In this document: positions 42,292 through 56,583 of the stretch, one piece after another
Layout: every line of letters begins with the position of its first letter
How positions within the stretch are numbered: the stretch's first letter is position 1
NCBI GenBank assembly: GCA_019828545.1
Contig: JACVRA010000178.1
Location: 62,001-126,000, forward strand
Direction of reading: 5' to 3'
Origin: Paracamarosporium sp. OC-R06-R3
Taxonomy: Eukaryota; Ascomycota; Dothideomycetes; Pleosporales; Didymosphaeriaceae
Length of the DNA: 64,000 nucleotides
Translations under genes and position numbers: made by a program
The notes under the pieces: generated by a model
The model's database searches: none
What the model was told of the DNA's origin: nothing
What the model saw: the letters and a program-made list of their open reading frames with translations, nothing else

Positions 42292-44529
42292 AGTTATCGG
42301 GGATGAACCATTATCGATTTACGATTCCAAGGGAGCAGATATAGCCTAGGAATTGGGTACATTATGCCTTATCTCGATGCTGCACGTCGAATATCCGAAG
42401 TCTGGGGCAACCTTTGTATAAATAAGAACATGAATGGCACGAATTGATTTTTCATTATGCTGATGCTAGAAAAATCCCTACTAATGCTGAAGAGACGCCT
42501 GTCGATGCTAATCTACGACAGCTCTCGAAAAACGAACGTAAATAAACTAAATTTAAGAGCATGTTTACTTTCACTACGCAACGACCTGTTACACTACTTC
42601 AATAGCATTGCCATAAACCCCTGCCATAGACTCTATCCATGTAGCAGGTGTAGATACAATTTACAGCTAGGACAACCATTATGACGTACAGCCAAAATGA
42701 TTTAGACCTAGTATATCTCCCAACACGTATTGAGACCTGGAAAGCACTGTCATGTACCCAGAGATATAGCGGGGAAAATACAAACAGCAAATTCAGGATG
42801 ATGTGTGTGTACAATACATCGGATAACCGAACGAAACCGTGACCTGAAAAGGTTGAGATTCGTGCTTGCCGCTTTCGTACTTGCTGAACATCGTGCTTGG
42901 CTTTTGCATCTCTCTTAATGTTGTTTCAGACAGGCCTACTACAGAAATGCAGTGGATACCGTGCAGGTTCTGTCTGAGCAAACGGACTGTAGCGTCCGTT
43001 GTAGGGAAAGAAGCTGTCAGAGCTCTTAGCTGGGATGACTGGTGATAAGCGGGTCATAATTTTGCTGCTACTTATTAATCCATGAAAATGTGATATCGTG
43101 TTGTAGTGTTAATTCGTATCTGAGCTGCAGGTGAAAGTTGGTCTCTCCATAAAGAGTATTCATAATCTCACCTAATGTAATGACTACAATGTAACAAGGT
43201 ACACCCTTGAACGCGTAAGGTGTGTGTGGATTGTTAACGTATGGCCAAAGATGGTAAGATTAGAACAAAGATTGAAATTCAATGGGCGTTTAGACAATGC
43301 CTTCTCATGTGTAGCGTTGTGTGCTGCCATAGCAATTATGCTAATAGTGTTCACCAATGTAGCATGCTCAAGAAAAAGCAAATCACACAATCAGCACATT
43401 GTTTAGAAGTTACGGTCGGACGCAAATAGGTATTAGGCAATATGTTAAACAAATTGTTCTTCTCGGTGAGCCTTACCCCTTAGTGACTAACAAAAACGCC
43501 CGTTGGAAGCTCCTAATCCACTCCTTAATCCGACTTGGGAATTAGATGGAGTTCTCTTGTTTCAAAGTACTCTGATTTGAGTGGTGTATTGTGGCCTCTT
43601 AATCGAAGAGATTTGATGGTACCTAAACAATACAATCCATGATTTAGCTTGCCCCTAGGGGGAAACATTTAGAAAAGACACACGACGTGTATGCACTTGA
43701 CAACGCGTGAAAATCGAACGAGTGGAGATCGAGGAATAATCCAGCCTGTACAGAACTGAAAATGGGGCATTTGGCGAGTTTGAATGATCATGAGTGATCC
43801 ACACCTGGGTAGGAGCTGTAAGAATGTTCTGTTGTTTCGATATGGGGATCATTTGGCCTTGTGCTAGACGACAAGGGCTGTGAGCCTCTCAGACTAGCTT
43901 GTATGCCCTATCGTGTATTATCATAGGATAGCTATTACCTAAGTCGACAAATCTTACATAGTCTATAGTGTGAAGTTCCTATAGCTCATTTTCTACTATG
44001 CCTATGGTAACACATGAACCTGGCCTAGGAGTTTTTACAAAGTTCGCACATTCGCTGTAGATTGTAGGTGGTTCTAGATATATTCGTAAAATCTGTCATG
44101 ACTAGATACGGATCCAGGTTGCAGATGTGTGACATTCAGGTGATGTTCAAGGCAGCTACATCACGTGATGGCGCGGTGGCCCGTGCCTGGAGCTCGCCGC
44201 AGATTTACAAAACTATCGCCGCTCCCACTTGCGCGCTCATTCACACCTGCCTGCAAACAGCCTCACCTTTTACTTCGAGACGTTAGCGTATTGGGGAAAC
44301 GCCCATCGTGACGCGCAGAATTGGCAAACCTCCCCGCTCGCTCGAAACGCGGTCGCGACCGACGTCAAGGCTGGTACAGCGCGCGCATTCGGTTCTTGGT
44401 CTTCGAATAGCCTCCCTTTAGATCGAGTCGACTTTGTAGCGGAGCGTTTAATTACGTATTCCTCTAGTGATAGATCGACTCGCGCCCATCACACCTCTAT
44501 AACCCAAATACAAAGGCCTACTTTCCATC
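42292..44529. other. AT-rich gene-free region upstream of BRR2
   Basis: About 2.2 kb without a supported gene. A perfect 12-bp palindrome CATCACGTGATG at 44159-44170, about 360 bp before the BRR2 start, contains an E-box (CACGTG) of the Cbf1/bHLH type. The last 300 bp are GC-richer and probably hold the BRR2 promoter and leader. Confidence 0.45.
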
Positions 44530-47500
44530 ATGGCGGACCGGAAGGGCAACAAAGATGGTAAGCATGCGCAATTCCGGCTACAAGCTCAGAATCAAGCTCA
44601 CCAATTTCAGCTTCGCAGCAGAACAACCTCGCGCAGTTCAAGTATGCGGCTATGTCCAACTTGGTCCTGCAAGCGGACCGCAGATTCACCAGCCGCCGTG
44701 GAGATGAAGCGACCGGAGATCCAGAATCGCTAGCAGGGCGCATAAACATTAAGGACATGGGAGGACGTACAGCACGCGACAACGCGCCAATTCAAAAGAA
44801 GAAGCCGAAAGGCAATTTCGAGGTTGAGCGCGGGAGCATAACTGAGGGTGGCGACGTTTTAGAGCGAGAACAGCGCAAGCGGAAGAGGGATGGCTCAGGA
44901 GGATTCGGCGCAGGAAACGTATCTGAACAGAATCTCGATATCGAGGACCTTCGATACAAGCCTCGAACGCAGGCAACGCGTGCCACGTTCGAGCTGATCA
45001 CAACCATCGTGAGCAAACACCTCGGGGATGTTCCCACGCACTTCACCAGAAGTGCGGCCGACGCGGTATTAGAGTTTCTGAAAGACGAGAATCTCAAGGA
45101 CTTTGACAAGAAAAAGGAAGTAGATGACTTGTTAGGTTCTTCTATGGGTCCAAAAGAGTTCAATGAGCTGGTCAACCTTGGCAAGAAGATCACAGATTAT
45201 GACGCGCAGGATGAAGACGAGGAGATGGGAGAAGATGGTGCAGGTGGCGACGGTCCTGAGAACGATGAAACTCAGGGTGTTGCAGTCGTTTTTGATGAAG
45301 ACGAGGATGACGAGGATGGCCCACAAACCTTTGAAGTACGCGACGGAGACACGAGCGACGAGGAAGACGAGGAGGAGAGGCCGGTGGAAGAGATAGGTGG
45401 TGAAGACCGAGCAGAAGCCGATGGTGCACTTGCTGGCGAGGAAGAGATGGTCATCCAGGCTGATGCTGCAACGGATAATAAAGCAGACGGGGAGCGAATC
45501 ATACCAGCTCACGAGATCGACGCCTATTGGTTACAACGCCAAATTGGTCAAGTCTACGAAGACGCACATACGCAGCAGGAGAAAACACATGATGCTCTCA
45601 ACATCCTTTCTGGAATATCAGAAGATGGCGAAGAGAAGCCTCTGCGTGAAATTGAGAACGATCTCATGGAGCTTTTTGACTACGAACACCATGAACTGGT
45701 CGCGAAGCTTGTGCTCAATCGGGACAGGGTGGTTTGGGTTACGCGGTGGCGTCGTGCTGCCGAGGACAATGATGAACGAGGTGATGTCGAGAGGGAAATG
45801 AAAGCTGCGGGCCAGCAACAAATCCTTCTGGAATTGCGCGCTCGCGAAACTGGCCAAAAAGACGACGCATCTGGACCAAGAAAAATGAAGTTTGACTTGA
45901 AAGACATCAGCCTTCCAGATGCATCAAACGACGTTGATATGGCAGATGCGGCAAGACCTGAAGGTGTTGTGGGTGGATTACAACCATCAAGTCGGCTGGT
46001 CAACCTGGATAACATCGTTTTCGACCAAGGTAACCATCTCATGACGAACCCGAGTGTGAAGCTGCCACAGGGATCGACGCGACGTCAATTCAAGGGTTAC
46101 GAGGAAATCCATGTACCCGCACCGAAGGCGAAACGCGATCCGAACGAGCCGCAGCTCAAACCAACCTCTGAATTACCCGACTGGGCGCGCGTTGGATTTG
46201 GGAACTCGAAATCCTTGAATCGTATCCAGACAAAATGCTACCCTACGGCATTTGAAGATGACGGTAATATGCTCATTTGTGCTCCTACTGGATCTGGAAA
46301 GACTAATGTGGCCATGTTGACGATGCTTCGCGAGATCGGGAAGCACCGTGATCCTCGCACGGGGGAAATTGCCCTTGACGACTTCAAGATCATCTACATT
46401 GCGCCGCTCAAGGCTCTGGTGCAAGAACAAGTTGGAAACTTTGGCAAGCGATTGGAACCTTATGGCATACGCGTCTCAGAACTGACAGGTGATCGCCAAC
46501 TGACGAAACAACAAATCGCCGAGACTCAGGTCATTGTGACAACTCCTGAGAAGTACGATGTTATCACTCGTAAAGCCACGGACACAAGCTACATTAATCT
46601 CGTTCGACTTGTCTGTATTGATGAGATCCATCTTCTCCACGATGACCGTGGGCCGGTCATTGAAAGCATCGTTAGCAGAACCATACGACGGACTGAGCAG
46701 ACCGGTGACCCTGTACGCCTTGTTGGCCTCAGTGCTACACTACCGAATTATAGGGATGTAGCCAGCTTCCTTCGCGTAGATCCGGACAAGGGTCTTTTCC
46801 ATTTTGATGCCACTTTCCGACCTTGTCCCTTAAAACAAGAGTTCATTGGTGTCACCGACAAAAAAGCAATCAAGCAACTCAAGACCATGAACGATGTGTG
46901 CTACACGAAAGTCCTGGAACAGGTTGGCGAAAACCGCAACCAAATGCTGATCTTCGTACATTCTCGAAAGGAGACTGCAAAGACAGGCAAATATATCCGT
47001 GATAAGGCTCTCGAGCTGGAAACAATCGGACAAATATTGCGATCTGATAATGCCACAAGGGAGATCCTGCGATCAGAGGCCGAGTCGGTGACAAACGCTG
47101 ACTTGAAGGATCTTCTGCCGTACGGATTCGGCATCCATCATGCTGGTATGTCGCGTGAAGACAGGACGACTGTAGAAGATCTCTTTTCCGATGGAGCTAT
47201 CCAAGTTCTTGTTTGCACAGCAACACTCGCTTGGGGTGTTAACCTTCCGGCTCACACCGTCATCATCAAGGGCACGCAGGTATACTCTCCTGAGAAGGGT
47301 AGCTGGGTAGAACTCAGTCCCCAAGATGTGTTACAGATGCTTGGTCGTGCTGGTCGTCCCCAATTCGATACTTATGGTGAAGGTATCATCATCACAACCC
47401 AGGCCGAGATTCAATATTACCTTTCGCTACTGAACCAACAGTTGCCCATTGAATCACAGTTCATTAGCAAACTTGCAGACAACCTTAATGCAGAGATTGT

Positions 47501-50500
47501 CTTAGGCAATGTCCGGACCCGCGACGAGGGAGTTGACTGGCTCGGCTATACCTATCTATTTGTACGAATGCTTCGATCTCCAGGCCTTTATCGCGTTGGC
47601 CCGGAATACGAACATGACACGGTGCTGGAACAGCGCAGAGTTGACCTTATACATGCAGCTGCTCATGTTCTAGAGAAGGGCAGTCTCATTAGGTATGATA
47701 GGAAGTCTGGGACACTTCAACCTACGGAATTGGGCAGGATCGCTTCCCACTACTACATCAGCCATAATTCTATGGCAACCTACAACATGCATATCCAGCC
47801 TGGAATCAGTGCGATCGAACTGTTCCGTATTTTTGCCCTCAGCGAGGAGTTCAAGTACATTCCGGTTCGACAGGATGAGAAGCTGGAGCTCGCAAAACTT
47901 CTGGGTAGAGTTCCTATCCCGGTCAAAGAAGGCGTTGAAGAGCCTCAAGCGAAGATCAACGTTCTTCTGCAAGCCTACATATCCCGTCTCAAACTCGAAG
48001 GCCTGGCACTGATGGCTGATCTGGTGTATGTGACCCAATCAGCGGGGCGTATCTTACGTGCTATATTCGAGATCTGTCTCAAGAAAGGCTGGTCACAGGT
48101 TGCCAAACTTGCTCTTGACCTTTGCAAAATGGCTGAGAAGCGGATGTGGCCCACAATGACGCCTCTCCGACAGTTTCCCACTTGCCCTAGAGAGGTAATC
48201 GGCAAAGCAGAGCGAATTGACGTCCCATGGTCGAACTATTTCGGTCTCGATCCTCCAAACATGGGCGAGCTTCTTGGAATGCCCAAGGCCGGTAAAATTG
48301 TCTGCAATTTGGTCAACAAGTTCCCTCGTCTTGAATTGGAGGCAACACCACGACCCGTTACACGATCAATGCTGCGCTTGGAGCTTACAATACGACCAAC
48401 CTTTGAGTGGGATGACCAACTACATGGTGCTTCAGAGGCTTTCTGGATCTTAGTGGAGGATTGCGATGGTGAACAAATACTGTTCCATGACACCTTCATT
48501 TTACGGAAAGACTATGCTGAAGGAGAAGTCAATGAGCATCTTGTCGAGTTGACAGTGCCAATCGACGACCCAATGCCGCCAAACTACTTCGTCACAGTGT
48601 TATCGGACCGCTGGATGGGTTCCGAAACGAAACTGGCTGTTTCCTTTCAAAAACTAATCCTTCCGGGCAAATTCCCTCCTCATACTCCGGTGCTCGACCT
48701 ACAACCTCTGCCTGTCTCTGCGCTCAAAAAGAAAGAATACATGGCTCTGTATGAGGACATTGGCCGCTTCAACAAGGTGCAGACGCAAGTCTTCAACTCG
48801 CTTTATACTACGGACGACAACGTTTTAGTTGGCGCTGCGGCAGGTATCGGGAAGACGTTCTGCGCCGAGTTTGCGATCTTACGGCATTGGTCGGGCGACA
48901 GCGAGGGCCGCGTTGTCTACTTAGCACCGTTCCAAGAACTAGTAGACAATCAGTTCAAGAACTGGAACACACGCTTATCGGGCCTTGGTGGTGGGAAAGA
49001 TGTAGTCAAGCTTACTGGCGAGACAACAGCTGATTTGCGATTACTCGAGAAGGGCGACCTTATCCTTGCCACTCCATCCCAGTGGGACTCACTTTCACGC
49101 CAGTGGCAACGTCGCAAGAATGTGCAGTCAGTTGCTCTACTCATTGCAGATGACCTTCATATGCTTGGAGGTTCAGGAGGTTATGTATACGAGGTTGTGG
49201 TTTCTCGTATGCAAGCCATGGCAGCCCAGCTCGAGTCTGGTATGCGCATTGTCGGTTTGAGTGTGTCGTTGTCCAACGCACGGGATGTTGGGGAGTGGAT
49301 TGGCGCCAACAAGAACACGATTTACAACTTTAGTCCTGGTGTACGAGCCGTTCCCTTAGAGTTGAAGATCCAGTCTTTCACCATTCCACACTTCCCGTCG
49401 CTTATGTTGGCAATGGCGAAACCGACCTACAAAGCCATCACGCAACTTTCTCCGGATAAGCCTGCAATGGTCTTTGTACCTAGCCGGAAGCAGGCTCGTG
49501 CCACAGCCGTGGATTTGCTTGCAGCTTGCGTCGCCGACGATGACGAAGATCGTTTCTTGAATGTTGCGGTGGACGAAATCGAGCCGATTCTCGCGAAAAT
49601 CAACGAACGAGCCCTAGCCGAGTCACTTGCTCATGGCATCGGTTACTACCATGAAGCACTTAATTCTTTCGATAAGCGGGCTGTTCAACATCTGTACAAG
49701 GTGGGCGCAATTCAAGTTCTCATCGTCTCGCGAGACTCTTGCTGGGAAATTGAGAGCAGCGCTCACCTAGTTGTTGTCATGAACACGCAGTTTTTCGAAG
49801 GGCGCGAGCACCGATATATCGATTACTCCATCAGCGAGCTGCTTCAGATGTTTGGCAAGGCCGGCAAGGTTGGCCAAGACAAATCTGCAAAGGGAGTGTT
49901 AATGGTGCCTGCTGTGAAGCGCGACTATTATAAGAAGTTCCTGAATGAGGCGTTACCAGTTGAAAGCTACTTACACGACTATCTACATGACGCCTTCGTC
50001 GCTGAGATCAGCGCAAAGACCATCGAATCCACCCAGGAAGCTGTCGACTGGTCGACGTACACGTACTTCTACCGTCGGCTCCTGTCAAATCCGAGCTATT
50101 ACAACCTACATGACACCTCACATGAAGGCCTCAGCGCGCATTTGTCGGAACTAGTCGAACAAACGCTCAAGGAACTGGTTGATGCCCAGCTTATCGAGCA
50201 CGATGAGGAAGAAGATGCAATCACCCCTCTCAATCCGTGCATGATTGCTGCATACTACAACATATCGTTTATCACGATGCAAACGCTCATGATGTCGCTT
50301 AACGGCAAATCTAGCCTCAAAGGTGTCTTAGAGATCATCACTGCTGCAACTGAATTTGAGGACATTCAAATTCGACGTCACGAAGAGCATATCCTCAGCA
50401 GAATCTATGATCGTGTACCGTACAAGATGCAGGATGTCAACTTCGAGACACCGCACTTCAAGGCCTTCGTGTTACTGCAAGCACACTTTTCGCGTATGCA

Positions 50501-51257
50501 GCTCCCCATCGACCTTGCCAAGGACCAGGAGGTGGTTGTAAAGAAGGTGCTTAACATTCTAAGCGCTAGTGTGGACGTGCTCTCGTCAGAAGCGCACCTC
50601 AATGCTCTCAGTGCAATGGAATTGTCCCAGATGGTCGTCCAAGCAATGTGGCAGAAAGATTCACCACTTAAACAGATCCCGCACTTCGACGCCGATACTA
50701 TCAAGGCTGCCCAAAAGTTCGATATCAACGATGTTGATGGCTTCATTGATGCTATGGACCCAGACGAGAACCCTGATTATAAGAAGCTTATCAAGGCTTT
50801 GGATCTTGATGGTCGCCAGCTACAGGAAGCCGCCACATTCACCAACGAGTACTATCCTAATCTGGAGCTTGAGCATGAGCTCGTTGACCCTGAGGAAATC
50901 GCCACCAATTCGCCCACGCACATCAAAGTGCGCGTTACCCGTAGCAATCTCGAAGACGACGAGCAGCCGAAGACCGATGTCCATGCGCCATTTTACCCTG
51001 CGGATAAGACGGAAAGCTACTGGCTTGTTGTGGGTGATCAGCGTGAGCATACATTGCTTGCGATCAAGAAGATCACGATTGGACGAAAGGTGGAGACCAT
51101 GCTAGAATTCACGCTCGAAAAACCGGGCGAACATGAGTTGACGTTGTTTTTGGTCAGTGATAGTTACTTGGGCGTGGACCAGGCACCCACGTTCACACTC
51201 AATGCGGCAGAAGGTATGGAAGAGGATGATGAGGAGGAGGAAGAGGAAGAAGAATAG
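44530..51257 (+). CDS. BRR2: U5 snRNP RNA helicase Brr2
   Basis: Two exons: a 28-nt first exon (44530-44557), a 53-nt intron (GTAAGC donor, TTTCAG acceptor), then one exon of 6647 nt (44611-51257). The product is 2224 residues, near the usual 2100-2200. The conserved N-terminal plug region opens with FKYAAMSNLVLQADRR. Cassette 1 has APTGSGKT (567-574), DEIH (680-683), SATLPNY and QMLGRAGRP. Cassette 2 is degenerate, as known for Brr2: AGIGKT at about 1420-1425 and DDLH at 1523-1526. Each cassette is followed by a Sec63-like module. Brr2 unwinds the U4/U6 duplex during spliceosome activation. Beyond family norms, the C-terminus ends in an acidic tail (EEEDEEEEEEE-like). Confidence 0.96.
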
Positions 51258-51774
51258 GTAGTTGCACTAAGAAAATGGGATGGGACTAGTATTCGTCTTT
51301 GCATAGGTTCATGTTATGGTTCAGTGGCGAGAATTGGCCTAGGAGGTCGTACGGTGTTTGCAATTTAGTGTTCGAAATGGTCAGTAAACCTGTTAATATG
51401 ATATTTGACCTACCCATCGGTTCAATCAATGTTCAATATAAATATTAGTCGATGACTCAGACCCAAGCCAGGCTTAAAGGCGCCAATGTTTATGTACATA
51501 TCTTTACGCTTTGCTTAGAACGTCCTATTATTAGTGTGATCCATCGCGACGCTAGATATCGCCCTCGTATACTCTCTTAGCTTTAACACCGCTAAGCGAG
51601 TCTCGCGTCCATACAATCGTTCTATTTGAGCACGTGAAAGGGTGTTTGAATCATGTGCGTATATTTCCCTTGGGTAAAGTTGGTGCACAAAAAGTCTTCA
51701 GGTTCGCATTGCAGCCCTATATTATATCCAACGCCATACTTAATCATCAACTCCACACTGCCCAGGTTTTGAAC
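51258..51774. other. Intergenic between BRR2 and a secreted-protein gene
   Basis: About 0.5 kb, AT-rich, with no supported gene. It must hold the BRR2 3' end and the next promoter. Confidence 0.45.
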
Positions 51775-52721
51775 ATGTCTATGATATTCTTCTTAGCATT
51801 GGCACTCTTAGGCACCACTCACGCTCAAATCCGCACACAAGGCTCCTGGATTGGGACTTATAGTTCTAACGACACTGTCTTTTTACCCACCGTTAGGGCT
51901 GCTCAACATCCTAATATATCGCATTCAGCTACAGTCCAGATTGGCAAAGGCACATTCACTGTTCGCGTCAACCTATCTGATGTGGTCGAATCCACGGAGC
52001 GTTTCTCGGTCAGGTCTTACGACCTCTCTTGGTCAGATAGTCAGCAAAACGTAAATGAGCACCTCGGTACAGATAGACTGTGCATGACGTACGCATATTG
52101 GACTTTTCCGACGGAGGTAACCAATGCAGTGAGCGGTGCTGATACTGCGGAAGAAGATGGATCATGCGTTGGTGCTCTTGGGGAGAACTGCGTAAAAGCT
52201 CTGCAAAACGTAGAATATGAAAGTGAAGGAAGTACAGAGAACGGCTGTTATATATCTACGGTTCCGGATGCGTGCCGAGATAAGTTTTCCCAAGGAAAGG
52301 ATGACGTGAAGAGTATTGGAGATTCTCGTAAGTATATCTCTTTCCTTTGTTGCACATGCCGTCAAGATGCTAACAATGGGCAGACAACCTCAATATTCTG
52401 GGTCGTATCAAGAATGGTGGCTTGCCCCCGCTGCCACTGATGTATAATACATCATTGTTCCCTGAAAAGAATAATCTGGAGGGGTACGAATTTGAGAGGG
52501 ACAGGCTCCACTTCTTGTTACTAGGTGATGGCACTTCGGCCAGTACGCCGGTCTGTCTAAGACTGTCTAATTCGCGGGTGAACGGGAAGGAAGATCCGCA
52601 GACAGGCAATGATCCCACATCAGGGCAAGGTGCTATGAGATTGCATCGAGCAGGAGAGGGAACCTATAGTGTATTATTCATTAGTTTGATGATGTTCTTC
52701 TGCATATTGCACTATAGCTGA
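51775..52721 (+). CDS. Secreted, probably GPI-anchored protein of unknown function
   Basis: Two exons (51775-52327 and 52384-52721) give 296 residues; donor GTAAGT, branch CTAAC, acceptor GCAG, phase preserved. The start at MSMIFFLAL gives a clean signal peptide (about 1-17, ending THA); in-frame sequence upstream is not protein-like. The mature part begins with GSWIGTYSSND and has several N-glycosylation sites, six or more cysteines and a Gly/Asp-rich segment. It ends in a hydrophobic stretch (VLFISLMMFFCIL) after a small-residue region, the layout of a GPI signal. I recognise no domain. Its 3' end faces that of the carboxylesterase gene at 160 bp. Confidence 0.75.
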
Positions 52722-52881
52722 GCGGTAAAGGCAATCCATAAAAGTTCGTTAATTCGTGAAATATGGCGAGAGACTATGCTACTAAACAGTCGGCCGTTTA
52801 CCCAAAACCTATGACAAGCTCATGCTAGAATCTATACTCGGCTTTTCGTTAGACATAGCGCAAATCGCAAAAAGACCTCAA

Positions 52882-54587
52882 TCACATTCTAGCATGCGTG
52901 TTCTTTTCCTCGACCTCAACTCGTACACCTTGCCATGCTTCCGCGACTTTCCAGCACTTCTCCACACCCAGCGTCAAGAGCACTTTACCACTGCCGCCTC
53001 TAAAGTTTTTGTCATACTCCGCTTCATCCACTTTAGTTAATCCATCTGCTCCTATGACAACAATTTTTCCAGATTCGCACCACGGTTCACCGCTTGCAAA
53101 TCTAATCCATTGATCCGTCATCTGCGTTGCCACCTTTTTGCTTGCCTCGTCCAAATGCTCTAGGAAGTTCTGGAAAAGATAGGCCACATCAAGTTCGTGT
53201 GATGCCAAGTTGGTGAATTCACCTTCTACCGGATTAGGCACATGAAAATGGTACCTAAAGCTACGGTGGAGGGGGAACGCAGATTTCCACCCTGCATGAG
53301 CGGCAAGAGTGGGAATGTAAAAGCGTAGGTCGGACATTAGTTCGTTGAGGCTACGGCGCTCTTGTTCTGGAGACGAGGCGGGAAGGCTGTATGCGGATAA
53401 TAAGGTAGAGGTTTCAGAGTCGGTCAGATGCTTTGCACAGGCAACCTTGAGAAGGTCAAACGCTGCGGGATTGGCCAAGACTCGGCCATGAAGGATGGTG
53501 CCCTGATCAGATATTAGCTTAACTATCACTTTCACAAGGAACGACGAGGGCTTACGTCATGACGAGTATCGCCAACCACAAATTCTTGACACCAAGAGGG
53601 TTTATGTTCCTCCCGTGCTCCGTTGGCCATCAAATCAAGCGAAATATTTTCCTTGAGAAAGTCTCCATCCACACATGCGCAGTAGTGTTGGGCAAATGGT
53701 AATTTGCTTGTCAACTCCGTAACATCCATATTTCTTAGCTGTGTCTTCCTCTTTTCTTCATCCACCTGTCCAAGGCCCAAGAACTTCAATTGGTCTTGAT
53801 ACATCATGTCATGCCAGGACCTGACTCTAGATTTCCGCAAAGTTGCGTCTCCACTCATGATTACAACTTTCTCGAACAAAGCCTTACGCCCTACATCCAC
53901 GCAGAGCAACGTCGACAGTGAAATCGCGCCAGCAGACTCTCCTGAAGCTGTGATCTGATTCGGGTCGCCACCAAAGCCTGCAATGTGCTTCTTGATCCAT
54001 CGAAATGCCAGGACTTGATCTTTATATCCAAAGTTACCGTCGATACCCAACTTTTTGCTAGCGAGAAAGCCTAAGATGCCAACGCGATAATTTATAGCCA
54101 CGCCAATAACCGGTTTTCCAATCTCACAACTACGCTCGACGAAACGAGTAAGATTGTACTGCGGCCAATTGTTGCTGCCGAAGCTCAAGCCGCCACCATG
54201 CACCCACACGAATACTGGTAGTTGCTCGGCTCGTCCAGTTGCTCTTTCGATATGGTCCTTAGGAACGGTGACATTGACATGCAGACATGAAAATTCATCC
54301 ATAGCTTCTTGGTTGTTAGGGTTTCCATCTCCCATTGGCATGTTCACCTTGCCAACCAGAGTGAGGTCCCATGCCTGAGCCCCGCGCGCATGGGGGCATG
54401 ATGGTCCGAATTGGGTTGCGTCATACACGCCGTCAGAATCGTAAGATAGTGCGTCGTTTAGGACTGAATTCTGCCATCGTCCAGGTATTGTCGCATATTT
54501 GAGGTTGCGGAATTGGGTTGTTGATGTTGAAGGTTTCCCGCGGAGGGTGCAGTTAAGTGTGGGGTGGTACAGGGTATCTGGTGCCAT
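52882..54587 (-). CDS. Type-B carboxylesterase/lipase family protein
   Basis: Two exons (54587-53556 and 53502-52882) give 550 residues; the 53-nt intron has donor GTAAGC and acceptor TCAG. The oxyanion HGGG motif is at about 130-133, the nucleophile elbow GESAG has Ser218, and the likely catalytic His446 sits in SHELDVAYLF. NYRVGILGF and FGGDPNQIT are further family signatures. The start MAPDTL is chosen because upstream in-frame sequence looks like leader; it leaves no obvious signal peptide, so the enzyme is probably intracellular. Substrate unknown; this family hydrolyses a wide range of esters. An upstream in-frame ATG at 54752 would add 55 residues. Confidence 0.85.
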
Positions 54588-56583
54588 CGTGGGATAAGCA
54601 CAGCAGGTCTCGCGTACCGGCGACGACGAAGGATTCGACACAGGCTTACGGTCAGAGGATCCACGGCAATGGATCAGGGTGAGGAAAGTTTGGTAAAGGG
54701 TAACTCCACGTGGAAACTCAGGGTCCGCGGCCGAGGGAAGTAGATCTCGCACTAGCGCATGTGGGGCTTTTCCCGCGTGGAGACAGCAAACGGATGTTAA
54801 TGAAGAGAGAGGAATGTAAAAGCGACGAATTCGTGATTGCTTGTCACTTGAGGCTTGCAGTATACAGTATTTCTATTCGGATCAGCAATGCCAAGGACAG
54901 GCCAACCGTGTGCATCCAAGGGATCTCTCACTCAGCTGGAACGAGTTGGATCTGGAGTTCGGGACCATTCTCTCTCAGCTGTGCTAACTTGTAAGGGTAG
55001 TAATCTACGTTAGTTCAGAAGGTATCGGCCAGAACTCTTTATCAATAAAAGCGCTGTGGTTTCACAAAATCTTTACGTGGTTACGTCATGCGCAGGACGA
55101 GCGTCAGGATAGCCACTGGTATATCGAGCGTTCCATCGCCATATAGAAGTATAAATCTATCATGAAGAGGGATTTTCTATTTGATTTATATTCTCTCGAT
55201 CCCAAGGCCTTATTTAGGATAAGACGGATAAGACGGAACTTTTCTACTTCAGCTCAGCTTCTGACTGGCTTGTCATGGGTAAGAAGTTGCCTATTTAAGA
55301 GCATCATAAGCAGGAATCCAAACACGGTAAACAAATTTATATCTTCAAGCTGCTGTCTTAATTCCCGCTGTGCTAGACATTGACATTACTTACGCTCTTT
55401 AGAAGTTCACCTTATGGCATGAACCAGGCTACTGCTTATATAAAAATCGCTTTTATGCATAATTGATCAATTTAGCAATGCCATGCAAGACTAAGGTTAC
55501 TGGGGGTGTGAGAACTTTGAAAGATTCGTAAAACCAAATAAAACTGCATGTACTTGGGAATCGGTATCTTTCGGATCGATGGGGTGGCCCATAATCCGTG
55601 GCAACAGCGCCGTGGGCTTGTCGTTCTCAAAGAGTTGGTTGACAACAAGGTTCGTTGTCTAGGCCTATGATCTCAAGAGACACAATGATTGGATCACTGA
55701 GGCTTGCCATGTTACACAGCGTAAGGGTCTGCGTTTGCGATTTGGCAGGTTCAAGAGCGGGGTAACGGTACCATCTTTTGAGTGCACTAGGGATAAATCC
55801 GGAAAGTACATCCTTAGATACCTTCTGAGACGATTGGCCCTAGAATTTGGGCTTGTGATGCGTTTGTGTTATACACGCACCATGAAGAGCGATTGCGGGC
55901 GGCCTCTAATTACACAAAACTTGTTGGTGTATACTTATGCCCTTTCGTGGAAGACAGCTTCTATTGAGCGGGTGCGATAGATGCAGCTCTAATTAATCTA
56001 AATTGAAAGGCATTATAAGATCGTCATTGTTCCATAGTAAGATTGAACGACTTGCCCAACTTCCTCACTGTAGCTCTGACCTCACCCTTCACCCATCTAT
56101 TTCGACTGTTCGCAGCTTATTGATGCAGTCTTGACATACAACAGCAGTAGAATAGTAGAATAGCAAGTGGACCGCATGTCACAAGCGGCAGAGAGAGCGC
56201 GTGGACGAACAGTTTGTTATGTCTAATGGTTTACCGTGCTCAGGAAAGCGCATACTGATGACTTTCAAACGCTCATATGTTATGAGTTTGTTAGCGGCAT
56301 GTCTTGTTAGAACAACAGCTAATGCGAAGGTACACGTAGCTGAGAGCTATGCAATAGAAAAGTGATTAGTTAAGCTTGAACATAGCCTATGTTCATATCA
56401 AATATACCTAAAACCCTCTCGCACAGACAGAAGTAGAGACACCTAGCTACATCTGCCTTTCGCCCACTACCCTGTAGACAACACCCTACTATCCACTCTT
56501 CACCAATCCTTCACTTACTAGAAACCAATTGCACGAGCATACTCAATTCCTCTCCATCCCTTTCACCCCACCTACCCAAGTCC
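54588..56583. other. AT-rich gene-free region
   Basis: About 2 kb. Frames up to about 90 codons are not protein-like. The 55.1-56.4 kb part is AT-rich and may be decayed repeat sequence, but I found no terminal repeats or domain. No gene is supported. Confidence 0.45.
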
